Shown in pieces: positions 1-5,361 of a stretch of 5,361 bases of DNA; position 1 is the first letter of the stretch, and the number at the start of each line of letters is the position of its first letter. The notes under the pieces were generated by a model. The model saw only the letters and a list, made by a program, of their open reading frames with translations. It ran no database searches and was not told where the DNA came from. Position numbers and translations under genes: made by a program. Location of the stretch: contig JBLHGN010000251.1 of NCBI GenBank assembly GCA_047616325.1, positions 1 through 5,361 on the forward strand, read 5' to 3'. This stretch comes from JBLHGN01 sp047616325 (GTDB lineage Bacteria; Pseudomonadota; Gammaproteobacteria; Pseudomonadales; Cellvibrionaceae).

Positions 1-1321
1 TGCCGCGCCGGCTCAAGCCGCTGCTCCGCAAGCTGCCGCTGCGGCATCAACTTCAACCATGGACGTGACGGTACCGGATATTGGCGGCTCCGAAGGCGTA
101 GATGTTATTGAGGTCTGTGTAGCCGAAGGGGATGAAGTGAAAGAGGGTGATTCCATTGTCGTACTAGAAAGCGATAAAGCGTCGATGGAGGTGCCTGCTC
201 CAGCCTCGGGTAAAGTGCTCAAATTATTAATAAAAGAGGGTGATAAAGCATCACTTGGAACGCCGGTGTTAACTTTGCAAGTGAATGGGGGCGCTCAGGT
301 TGAAACAAGCGCTGCTCCTGCGCCGGTGGCATCATCTGCGCCTTCAGCACCCGCGCCAGCAAAACGGCAAACTAGCAGTGAAGCTTATTCACACGTTACA
401 CAGAGTGTTGGTAGCGATGTGTATGCTGGCCCAGCGGTAAGGAAACTAGCGCGTGAACTCGGTGTTGAGCTGGTGGGCGTTAAGGGCACAGGCCCTCGTG
501 GACGAATGTCGAAAGACGATCTAAAAGCACACGTTAAAATGTTGATGCAGAAAAAACCTACGACAGCGGCTGTAACTGGTGGCTCGGGTATACCGGCAAT
601 ACCCGCTGTAGACTTTTCCAAGTTTGGCGAAGTTGAAATCGTAAAGATGTCGAAGATACATAAAATCACTGCGGCGAACATGTCGCGCAATTGGTTGAAT
701 GTTCCCCACGTAACCCAGTTTGATGATGCCGACATTACAGACCTGGAAGAGTTTCGCAAAGGTATGAAGGCCGAGGCAGAGAAGGCTGGTATCAAATTAA
801 CCCCGCTTCCTTTTTTACTTAAAGCTTGTGCTGCGGCTTTGAAATACGAACCGACTTTCAATGCGTCCATGCATGCAGACGGTGAACACATAGTAAAGAA
901 GAAATATATCAATATCGGTATTGCCGTTGCTACTCCCAACGGATTGATGGTGCCAGTGATTAAGGACGTTGATAAAAAAGGGCTCTATCAGCTTGCTCAA
1001 GACTCGAATGCCCTGGCTAAAAAAGCACGCGATGGCAAGCTCTTACCAAAAGAAATGCAGGGTGGGTGTTTTACTATCTCAAGTTTGGGACCTATCGGTG
1101 GAACTGGTTTTACTCCCATCGTGAATGCTCCGGAAGTCGCTATTTTAGGTGTGTCAAAAGCGGCTATTAAGCCTGTCTGGAACGGCAAAGAATTTGTTCC
1201 TCGCCAACTATTGCCATTGTGCTTGTCTTACGATCACCGAGCGATCAACGGCGCCGATGCCGGGCGGTTCTTTACCTATCTGAATGCCGTTATCTCGGAT
1301 GTGCGCAAGCTGATTTTGTAG
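1..1321 (+). CDS. aceF: Pyruvate dehydrogenase E2, dihydrolipoyl acetyltransferase (5' end outside window)
   Basis: This is the core subunit of the pyruvate dehydrogenase complex; it passes the acetyl group from E1 to CoA through a swinging lipoyl-lysine in the cytoplasm. The frame is already open at base 2, where an Ala/Pro-rich linker (2-58) leads into a lipoyl domain (about 59-283) with the lipoylated lysine in ESDKASMEVPAP (codon 176-178). The linker implies at least one more lipoyl domain upstream, so ATG 59 is internal and not the start. A second Ala/Pro linker (about 296-373) precedes the peripheral subunit-binding domain (about 419-529, DVYAGPAVRKLARELGV). The catalytic domain (about 620-1318) contains SSLGPIGGTGFTPIVNAPE and the active-site motif DHRAINGAD, with the catalytic His at 1235-1237. 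Asn (1247-1249) replaces the more common Asp of HxxxDG; the same Asn occurs in Azotobacter E2p, so the enzyme should be active. aceE is expected just upstream. The family assignment is secure. Confidence 0.97.
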   Translation, partial: AAPAQAAAPQAAAAASTSTMDVTVPDIGGSEGVDVIEVCVAEGDEVKEGDSIVVLESDKASMEVPAPASGKVLKLLIKEGDKASLGTPVLTLQVNGGAQVETSAAPAPVASSAPSAPAPAKRQTSSEAYSHVTQSVGSDVYAGPAVRKLARELGVELVGVKGTGPRGRMSKDDLKAHVKMLMQKKPTTAAVTGGSGIPAIPAVDFSKFGEVEIVKMSKIHKITAANMSRNWLNVPHVTQFDDADITDLEEFRKGMKAEAEKAGIKLTPLPFLLKACAAALKYEPTFNASMHADGEHIVKKKYINIGIAVATPNGLMVPVIKDVDKKGLYQLAQDSNALAKKARDGKLLPKEMQGGCFTISSLGPIGGTGFTPIVNAPEVAILGVSKAAIKPVWNGKEFVPRQLLPLCLSYDHRAINGADAGRFFTYLNAVISDVRKLIL

Positions 1322-1350
1322 TTTTATTAGCAACTTTTCGATTAGCGAAT

Positions 1351-1375
1351 AAAAACGGGCGAAAGCCCGTTTTTT
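1351..1375 (+). terminator. Rho-independent terminator of aceF
   Basis: A perfect hairpin ACGGGC-GAAA-GCCCGT (1355-1370) with a GNRA-type tetraloop is preceded by an A-run (1351-1355) and followed by a T-run to 1375. It lies 30 bases after the aceF stop. The A-run upstream of the stem gives it partial function on the minus strand as well, so it may act in both directions between the two convergent genes. Confidence 0.92.
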
Positions 1376-1404
1376 GTTGATGCTACGCGTAAACTTAACC
1401 CAAT

Positions 1405-1429
1405 AAAAAGGACCCAACATAGTTGGGTC
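1405..1429 (-). terminator. Rho-independent terminator of the OmpA-family gene
   Basis: The perfect inverted repeat GACCCAAC-ata-GTTGGGTC (1411-1429) is followed, read on the minus strand, by C and five T residues (1409-1405). It lies 40 bases beyond the stop of the minus-strand gene at 1469, which is the expected place for its terminator. Confidence 0.85.
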
Positions 1430-1449
1430 AAAGTCTCAGGGTGGTTTTG

Positions 1450-1465
1450 AAGCGAGGTGTCGCTT
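1450..1465. repeat. Short hairpin just after the OmpA-family stop codon
   Basis: AAGCGA-ggtg-TCGCTT is a perfect 6-bp inverted repeat with a 4-base loop, starting a few bases past the minus-strand stop at 1469. It has no T-run of its own, so it is probably not a terminator by itself. It could protect the mRNA 3' end or add to the terminator next to it. A stem this short could also be chance. Confidence 0.4.
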
Positions 1466-1468
1466 TAA

Positions 1469-2161
1469 CTAGTGAGTGGTTGCCACTGAATTATTGTTGT
1501 CGCTAAATACTTCAATATTTACTCGACGCTCAAAAGCGTAATCGTCTCGATTTGCTTCGACGTTTGTTGAAAAACTTGAACCGTGCGAATAAACTTCAAT
1601 ACGTTCCGCAGCTATACCTGTGTTTTCTAGCGCTGCGGCAACGGATTTTGCTCGCTCAGCAGACAATACGTTGTTGTACTCGTCGGTGCCGCGTGGGTCG
1701 GCGTGGCCATCCAGGCGCACACGCAATTGGTTGTTTTCTTTGAGATAGCTGGATAACGAACTTATCCTCTCTTGATCTTGAACGGTGATTGCGTCTTTGC
1801 CGGTGGGGAACATAACTTGAAATTCCAGTTTTTTAGCAATTTTCTTTTCCATTTTTGCCACTTTGGTTTTGTGTTGCCCAAGTTGAGATTCGAGTTGAGA
1901 AATTTCATTCTCTGCAAGTGATAGTTCGTCATTGGTTGCCACGGCCTTTTTTGATTGCTCACCCAAATATGCGCCGCCAATTGCGCCCAGCATAAAACCG
2001 ATGGGCCCCCCAGCTATACCGCCTATAATAGCTGATGCGGTAAAGGTAGTGGCGCGTTGAATATCCACTGCTGTTTTAGGGCTGGCATGTGCCGTTTGGC
2101 TGGCGAGTGCGGTGGTGATAATTAGCGTCGATGCAAGAGTAGTGATTTTTGTGGTTTTCAT
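1469..2161 (-). CDS. Secreted OmpA-family peptidoglycan-binding protein with glycine zipper (PdsO-like)
   Basis: The product is 230 residues. The ATG (2161-2159) has the ribosome site AGGAGA (2174-2169) at 7-base spacing. Residues 1-26 form a Sec signal peptide ending SQTAHA; there is no lipobox Cys, so it is not a Pal-type lipoprotein. Residues 41-67 are a glycine zipper (IIGGIAGGPIGFMLGAIGGAYLG), likely membrane-inserting. Residues 77-112 look like a Lys/Glu-rich coiled coil. Residues 113-218 are an OmpA C-terminal domain with DGHADPRG and NNVLSAERAKSV; Asp155 and Arg170 match the diaminopimelate-contacting Asp and Arg of E. coli OmpA. From this I infer a periplasmic protein that links membrane and peptidoglycan. 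The order signal, glycine zipper, coiled coil, OmpA resembles the PdsO family, which accompanies proteobacterial dedicated sortase systems, but no sortase or PdsS/PdsR gene is in the window. The alternative is a generic OmpA/YiaD-like protein. The gene is monocistronic, convergent with aceF and divergent from the CBS gene. Confidence 0.88.
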   Translation of the reverse strand: MKTTKITTLASTLIITTALASQTAHASPKTAVDIQRATTFTASAIIGGIAGGPIGFMLGAIGGAYLGEQSKKAVATNDELSLAENEISQLESQLGQHKTKVAKMEKKIAKKLEFQVMFPTGKDAITVQDQERISSLSSYLKENNQLRVRLDGHADPRGTDEYNNVLSAERAKSVAAALENTGIAAERIEVYSHGSSFSTNVEANRDDYAFERRVNIEVFSDNNNSVATTH

Positions 2162-2178
2162 GGGGGAATCTCCTAGGT

Positions 2179-2242
2179 ATTATCTATAATTGAAATGAAG
2201 CGTTAGTGTGTGTTTGTCTTTGCTACAGTGCTATTTAACGCT
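2179..2242 (-). promoter_or_regulatory. Possible promoter and operator region of the OmpA-family gene
   Basis: On the minus strand a -10-like GATAAT (2184-2179) lies 17 bases before the start codon, and no good -35 is visible at the right distance. Where the -35 should be, the half-site AGCGTTA (2199-2205) begins a perfect 7-base inverted repeat whose other arm is TAACGCT (2236-2242), 30 bases away. A weak -35 overlapped by a half-site is typical of activator-dependent promoters, but this is inference from short motifs. Confidence 0.3.
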
Positions 2243-2353
2243 GGAAAGTTGGCGACATTCTGGGAGCCTTAGGGCAGTTCGACGATAGAAAATGGCAAAA
2301 AGTGGATACTAGTAAGCAGTGTCGGTTTCGACAAAAGTTTTTGATTCTCACAA

Positions 2354-2360
2354 AGGGGGG
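2354..2360 (+). promoter_or_regulatory. Ribosome binding site fixing the CBS-protein start
   Basis: The purine run AGGGGGG ends 7 bases before ATG 2368. The upstream in-frame GTG at 2302 has no comparable site and would add 22 residues with no domain character, so ATG 2368 is chosen. Confidence 0.75.
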
Positions 2361-2367
2361 CAAAGCA

Positions 2368-2892
2368 ATGGCCGTAATAAGCAAATTTTCAGAGTTAGAA
2401 GATATCAGTTCACTGAGTGTGCGCGACCTTATGTCAACTTCATTGTTGACAGTATATGAAGGTTGGTCGGTGAAGCGCTTGGCCGGATTTTTTGTAAAAC
2501 ACGATATTAGTGCGGCACCAGTTGTAGCTTCAGACGATGAGCTAGTGGGGGTTGTCAGTCAGTCTGACGTTGTGCGATTTGAAAGTAAGGAGCCTACCGA
2601 TGCTCAATTGGAGCGTATGGTGCAGTTTTATTGTGGCCCGTTTGGCGGCAGTCTATCGAAGCAAGACCTTCAACATTTAAAAGAGAAAGCCAACGATAAC
2701 TGTACCGTTAACTCGATAATGAGCACCAGTGTAAGCTCCATTGATATTAGCGCGAGTGTTGCAGAAGCCTGTAAGGCAATAGTGGAGCGCGACCAGCATC
2801 ACCTGTTTATTACTCAGGGGGCAAAACTAGTGGGTGTTGTTAGTGCTAAAGATATACTTCGGAAGATGTTGCCCGTCAGTGTCGAGGGATAG
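2368..2892 (+). CDS. Stand-alone two-CBS-domain protein
   Basis: The product is a 174-residue soluble protein with two CBS domains and little else: CBS1 at about residues 18-72 (VRDLMSTSLLTVYEGWSV ... LVGVVSQSDVVRF) and CBS2 at about 113-168 (VNSIMSTSVSSIDISASV ... LVGVVSAKDILRKM). Both have the usual opening (DLM/SIM-ST) and the closing beta-strand G-V-V-S-x-x-D. Such a pair forms a Bateman module, which in the family binds adenine nucleotides (AMP, ATP, SAM) and senses energy state. The linker (about 73-112) is longer than usual and holds YCGPFGG and a Lys/Glu-rich helix. There is no signal peptide, membrane segment or attached catalytic domain, so it probably acts in trans on an unknown partner. 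The gene is divergent from the OmpA-family gene and 213 bases from the next gene, which seems to have its own promoter. The family is certain; the specific role is unknown. Confidence 0.9.
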   Translation: MAVISKFSELEDISSLSVRDLMSTSLLTVYEGWSVKRLAGFFVKHDISAAPVVASDDELVGVVSQSDVVRFESKEPTDAQLERMVQFYCGPFGGSLSKQDLQHLKEKANDNCTVNSIMSTSVSSIDISASVAEACKAIVERDQHHLFITQGAKLVGVVSAKDILRKMLPVSVEG

Positions 2893-2915
2893 CGAAAGTA
2901 AAATAATGCTGGAGT

Positions 2916-2934
2916 AGGGGCGGGTCCCTTTTTT
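2916..2934 (+). terminator. Weak candidate terminator after the CBS gene
   Basis: A short G/C stem AGGG-gcgggt-CCCT (2916-2929) runs into six T residues (2929-2934), 24 bases after the stop at 2892. The stem is only four pairs, so termination is likely partial, if real. Confidence 0.35.
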
Positions 2935-3036
2935 GAAGTCCTCTGCTGTCGGAAAATGATACATAATGGCGCGTGTAATTTCGTGTTCGGTCTGGTTGTT
3001 CGTTTGCAGGCCTTGCGGTTGGCGGTATTTCGTGTT

Positions 3037-3053
3037 TTGGCACTTTTTATGCT
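3037..3053 (+). promoter_or_regulatory. Sigma-54 (RpoN) -24/-12 promoter of the VPLPA-CTERM gene
   Basis: The sequence TTGGCAC-ttttt-ATGCT matches the consensus YTGGCACG-N4-TTGCW. The invariant GG (3039-3040) and GC (3051-3052) are separated by exactly 10 bases, as required. The main deviations are A for the first T of the -12 TTGC and T for the G after GGCAC. The predicted transcript start is near 3064, giving a leader of about 42 bases before ATG 3106 and its ribosome site. No competing sigma-70 promoter with correct spacing was seen. This fits PEP-CTERM systems, whose regulator PrsR is an NtrC-like sigma-54 activator. Confidence 0.7.
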
Positions 3054-3093
3054 TTCCTTAAGTGTTGACATCGATTATGTGTCTAATTTCTTT

Positions 3094-3100
3094 AGGGGAG
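3094..3100 (+). promoter_or_regulatory. Ribosome binding site fixing the VPLPA-CTERM protein start
   Basis: AGGGGAG lies 5 bases before ATG 3106. The earlier in-frame ATG at 2956 lacks such a site. It would place the sigma-54 promoter inside the gene and bury the signal peptide 50 residues from the N-terminus. Confidence 0.8.
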
Positions 3101-3105
3101 CTAAA

Positions 3106-3795
3106 ATGAAATTCGTTAAAGGAATAAAGGGCTTAGTCGCTGCAATCTTTTTGACTGCTGGCAGCGTTTATGGAATGGCCGTAGATTTTGATTTGACCAT
3201 GCCAGTTAGCTATACCAATGGGTACAGTCATTTTGCCGAGTCATTTCAATATAGTGCTGGTGGTCTCGGTCTTAACGTAACAGGCTTGTCGAGCGGTGGT
3301 GATCGCTGGAACCCCTTGGCCGATGCCACAAATTCATTGGTTGGTATTTCTGACTATGGTCTGGGTGTAGAGCGTTACGGAATATCACGTACCGTAGATA
3401 ACGCTTTTTTCGATTATGACCTTCTTTTCTTTTCTTTTGATCGCCAGGTAACGCTTAGTTCTTTAAGCCTCGGCTACGTTGCTGCGCGCGGCTACTTAAG
3501 TGATAGTGACGTTTCTGTCGGTTTCTTTGACGGAGCTGATTTATATTCGGCGGGTAACGTGTTTGACGCTACAGTCTCATCAAATTCAGCAAATCTACAA
3601 GGGTTTTCGTCTGATACATGGCTGATAGGTGCGTTTAATCCATTTTTTGGTGCCGCGCAAGACGCTGATTGGGACGGGTTTACGCTGGATTCTATATCCG
3701 TAAATGTTGGAGAGGTGCCTCTTCCAGCCGCAATATGGCTGATGGCATCGGGCATGTTGGCTCTGGTTATATTTAGACGTAAACGTTCGCGTTAA
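3106..3795 (+). CDS. Exosortase-dependent surface protein with VPLPA-CTERM sorting signal
   Basis: The product is 229 residues from ATG 3106. Residues 1 to about 24 are a Sec signal peptide (MKFVKGIKGLVAAIF...). The mature part (about 26-200) has no cysteine, is rich in Gly, Ser, Asp and aromatic residues, and probably folds as a beta-sandwich. It includes GLGVERYGISRTVDNAFFDYD, LLFFSFDRQVTLSSLSLGYV, SDSDVSVGFFDG and DWDGFTLDSISV, patterns I associate with exosortase-dependent surface proteins (possibly the XDP1 family, from memory). The C-terminus is a tripartite sorting signal: VPLPA (204-208), a hydrophobic helix AIWLMASGMLALVIF (209-223) and a basic tail RRKRSR. In this class an exosortase removes the tail and the protein goes to the outer surface or extracellular matrix, with a known association with exopolysaccharide production. 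The molecular function is unknown. A sigma-54 type promoter lies upstream, and no exosortase or polysaccharide gene is next to it. Confidence 0.92.
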   Translation: MKFVKGIKGLVAAIFLTAGSVYGMAVDFDLTMPVSYTNGYSHFAESFQYSAGGLGLNVTGLSSGGDRWNPLADATNSLVGISDYGLGVERYGISRTVDNAFFDYDLLFFSFDRQVTLSSLSLGYVAARGYLSDSDVSVGFFDGADLYSAGNVFDATVSSNSANLQGFSSDTWLIGAFNPFFGAAQDADWDGFTLDSISVNVGEVPLPAAIWLMASGMLALVIFRRKRSR

Positions 3796-3933
3796 CACTT
3801 GCCTTATTAATCGGAAGTAAAATGGTCGTTGTCCGTTTTGTTTCGCTGTTTTTTCGCCGTCCTACACATTCAAAAACCCACCTTAATAAATTTGCCTTTC
3901 ACTTTCAATCGTGGCTCAATGCGTTCGACTGTT

Positions 3934-3940
3934 AAGGTGA
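3934..3940 (+). promoter_or_regulatory. Ribosome binding site supporting a TTG start for murJ
   Basis: AAGGTGA ends 10 bases before TTG 3951. An in-frame TAA at 3933-3935 closes the frame just upstream, so no earlier start is possible beyond a few codons, and no ATG or GTG exists in frame before 4029. Confidence 0.6.
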
Positions 3941-3950
3941 AGCGATCGTT

Positions 3951-5361
3951 TTGAATACTCAAAAAACTCTTGCCAGTGAGGCAGTAAAAAAACCTGGGCT
4001 ATTTAGGTCGAGTGTTGTCGTTTCTGTAATGACTATGCTCTCGCGTGTACTTGGCTTGGCTCGCGATATTGTTATCGCTCGTCTGGTGGGCGCTGAAGCC
4101 AACGCAGATGCTTTTTACCTAGCGTTTAAAATCCCCAATTTTTTTCGCAGGTTGTTTGCAGAGGGCGCATTTTCGCAAGCCTTTGTTCCGGTGTTGTCGG
4201 AATATAGAGCCAATGGCAGCAAAGCGGCAGTACAACATTTTATAGACCGTGTCGCCGGGTGCCTTGGGCTAAGCCTGCTTGCTTTGTGTTCTTTTGCAGT
4301 TGTCGCTTCTCCCGCCGTGACGGTAATTTTTGCTTTTGGTTTTTTGGATGAGCCGGAAAAGTTTTGGCTTACCTCCGATCTTTTGCGTTTGACCTTTCCC
4401 TATCTGTTTTTGATTTCTATGACTGGACTTGCGGGAGCAATTCTCAATAGTTACGATCAGTTTGCGATACCCGCTATAACCCCGGTGTTTCTCAATATTT
4501 CGCTTATATTTGCTGCTGTGGTAGTGGCACCGTGGTTTCAAGAGCCAGCCATGGCCTTGGCCTGGGGGGTGCTAGCGGCCGGCGCGATTCAGTTGACCTT
4601 CCAAGTTCCTTTTTTACTGCGTCTGGGCTTGATTCCCCATCCTAAAGTGGATTGGTCCGATGAGTCGGTGAGAAAAGTGTTGCGTTTGATGGCGCCGGCT
4701 ATGTTCGGCGTATCGGTAAGTCAAATTAACCTGTTATTTGATACGATTTTGGCTGCACTGTTGCCGACTGGTAGCGTATCTTGGCTATATCTTTCCGATC
4801 GGCTAGTTGAATTGCCTCTCGGCGTATTTGGCGTAGGCATCGCTACCGTCATCCTTCCCAGTCTGTCGCGCCAGTTTTCCAAAGGGACCGACCAGTTTAG
4901 TCTAACGCTCGATTGGGCCCTAAGAATAATCTTATTGGTTGCACTGCCCTCGGCCCTCGCTCTGATTATGTTGGCAGAGCCTATTCTCTACACCTTATTT
5001 CAGTACGGCAAGATTGAACCTAGCGACGTGGACATGGTACGGGTTAGCTTGAGTGCATACGCGATAGGCTTGACGGCATTTATGCTTATTAAAGTGTTGG
5101 CCAGTGGCTATTTTTCCCGGCAGGATATGAAAACGCCCGTGCGCATAGGCGTTATTGCCATGCTCTCCAATATGGTACTCAATGTGCTATTTGTTGTTCC
5201 CTTGCATGTGTTTTGGCAGGTGGGTCACGCGGGGCTGGCCTTGGCGACTTCGGTATCTGCGTTTATTAATGCCGGGCTCTTGTATCGAGGCTTGGTGCAA
5301 AGCGAAGCCTACACTCCGAGCGCAGGGTGGGCTCGCCACTTCCTCCGCTTGTTGCTCGCCA
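3951..5361 (+). CDS. murJ: Lipid II flippase MurJ (MviN), 3' end outside window
   Basis: MurJ is a polytopic inner-membrane protein of the MOP superfamily that flips lipid II to the periplasm for peptidoglycan synthesis. The window holds 470 codons; E. coli MurJ has 511 residues, so only about the last 40-60 are missing. Many hydrophobic helices are visible. The signature near the N-terminus is MTMLSRVLGLARDIVIARLV, then ADAFYLAFKIPNFFRRLFAE and GAFSQAFVPVLSEY. Residues essential in E. coli are all present at a constant offset of 14: Arg32 (R18), Arg38 (R24), Asp53 (D39), Arg66 (R52) and Arg284 (R270, codon 4800-4802, in LSDRLVELPLGVFGVGIAT). The start is TTG 3951, supported by AAGGTGA upstream. 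ATG 4029 would delete 26 residues and cut into the first transmembrane helix. The intergenic stretch 3796-3950 shows no clear promoter or other gene. In many Gammaproteobacteria ribF, ileS and lspA lie downstream. Confidence 0.96.
   Translation, partial: MNTQKTLASEAVKKPGLFRSSVVVSVMTMLSRVLGLARDIVIARLVGAEANADAFYLAFKIPNFFRRLFAEGAFSQAFVPVLSEYRANGSKAAVQHFIDRVAGCLGLSLLALCSFAVVASPAVTVIFAFGFLDEPEKFWLTSDLLRLTFPYLFLISMTGLAGAILNSYDQFAIPAITPVFLNISLIFAAVVVAPWFQEPAMALAWGVLAAGAIQLTFQVPFLLRLGLIPHPKVDWSDESVRKVLRLMAPAMFGVSVSQINLLFDTILAALLPTGSVSWLYLSDRLVELPLGVFGVGIATVILPSLSRQFSKGTDQFSLTLDWALRIILLVALPSALALIMLAEPILYTLFQYGKIEPSDVDMVRVSLSAYAIGLTAFMLIKVLASGYFSRQDMKTPVRIGVIAMLSNMVLNVLFVVPLHVFWQVGHAGLALATSVSAFINAGLLYRGLVQSEAYTPSAGWARHFLRLLLA

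Noticed and set aside
59..61. ATG at 59 as the start of aceF.
   Set aside because: The frame is open to the window edge through an Ala/Pro linker typical of the segment between lipoyl domains, and there is no ribosome site before 59.
385..939. Open frame on the minus strand inside aceF (and others inside murJ and the OmpA-family gene).
   Set aside because: They are antisense to well-supported conserved genes, have no recognisable domains and are shadows of the coding frame.
1235..1249. AceF active-site motif reads HRAING instead of HxxxDG, which might suggest an inactive enzyme.
   Set aside because: Asn at this position is also found in the well-studied active E2p of Azotobacter vinelandii, so it is a natural variant and not a defect.
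2320..2333. Inverted repeat TGTCG-gttt-CGACA upstream of the CBS gene.
   Set aside because: Only five pairs, no T-run and no conserved regulatory match recognised; likely chance, though a leader hairpin is possible.
2302..2367. GTG 2302 as the start of the CBS protein.
   Set aside because: It has no good ribosome site; ATG 2368 is preceded by AGGGGGG at proper spacing and begins a normal CBS protein.
3065..3093. TTGACA at 3065-3070 as a sigma-70 -35 box for the VPLPA gene.
   Set aside because: No -10 hexamer lies at 16-18 bases; that position falls on TTCTTT, almost touching the ribosome site.
2956..3105. Longer version of the VPLPA protein from ATG 2956.
   Set aside because: It has no ribosome site, the extra 50 residues lack domain character and displace the signal peptide, and the sigma-54 promoter would lie inside the gene.
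3819..3839. Possible terminator after the VPLPA gene, AAAATGG/CCGTTTT.
   Set aside because: The stem is AT-rich with a G-U pair, has a 7-base loop and is followed by a broken T-run; too weak to call.
3892..3920. Possible sigma-70 promoter for murJ, TTGCCT-N17-CTCAAT.
   Set aside because: The -35 matches four of six and the -10 only three of six, so it is not distinguishable from background.

Overview
The window looks like chromosome from a Gammaproteobacterium, probably marine or aquatic. This rests on three things: an AceF-type pyruvate dehydrogenase E2 with several lipoyl domains and a catalytic-site variant known from Azotobacter E2p, a MurJ that aligns without gaps to E. coli MurJ over the stretches compared, and a VPLPA-type exosortase sorting signal. 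Genus cannot be fixed from the sequence alone. No mobile element, CRISPR array, tRNA or rRNA was seen. Every gene inside the window is intact; the two end genes are cut only by the window edges.

Layout, left to right. (1) The 3' part of aceF (+) ends in a strong intrinsic terminator. (2) A convergent OmpA-family periplasmic/outer-membrane protein (-) has a signal peptide, a glycine zipper, a coiled coil and a peptidoglycan-binding OmpA domain. This order resembles the sortase-associated PdsO family. It has its own terminator, so aceF and this gene are insulated from each other. (3) A divergent intergenic region holds a spaced inverted repeat. (4) A small stand-alone protein with two CBS domains (+) follows. 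(5) A secreted protein (+) carries a C-terminal VPLPA sorting signal (PEP-CTERM class). Its likely start is ATG 3106, and a good sigma-54 type (-24/-12) promoter lies about 50 bases upstream. (6) murJ (+), the lipid II flippase gene, begins at a probable TTG codon at 3951 and runs off the right edge.

How the genes relate. aceF (central metabolism) and murJ (cell-wall synthesis) are housekeeping genes. The stretch between them is accessory and envelope-oriented: a peptidoglycan-tethered OmpA protein, a probable nucleotide-sensing CBS protein, and an exosortase substrate that appears to be its own sigma-54 transcription unit. The enzymes needed to process these proteins (an exosortase, possibly a sortase, and PrsK/PrsR-like regulators) are not in the window and would have to be encoded elsewhere. 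The most informative observation is the pairing of a near-consensus sigma-54 promoter with a VPLPA-CTERM gene, which fits the known link between PEP-CTERM systems and NtrC-like regulators. I found no clear evidence for a wholly new system.
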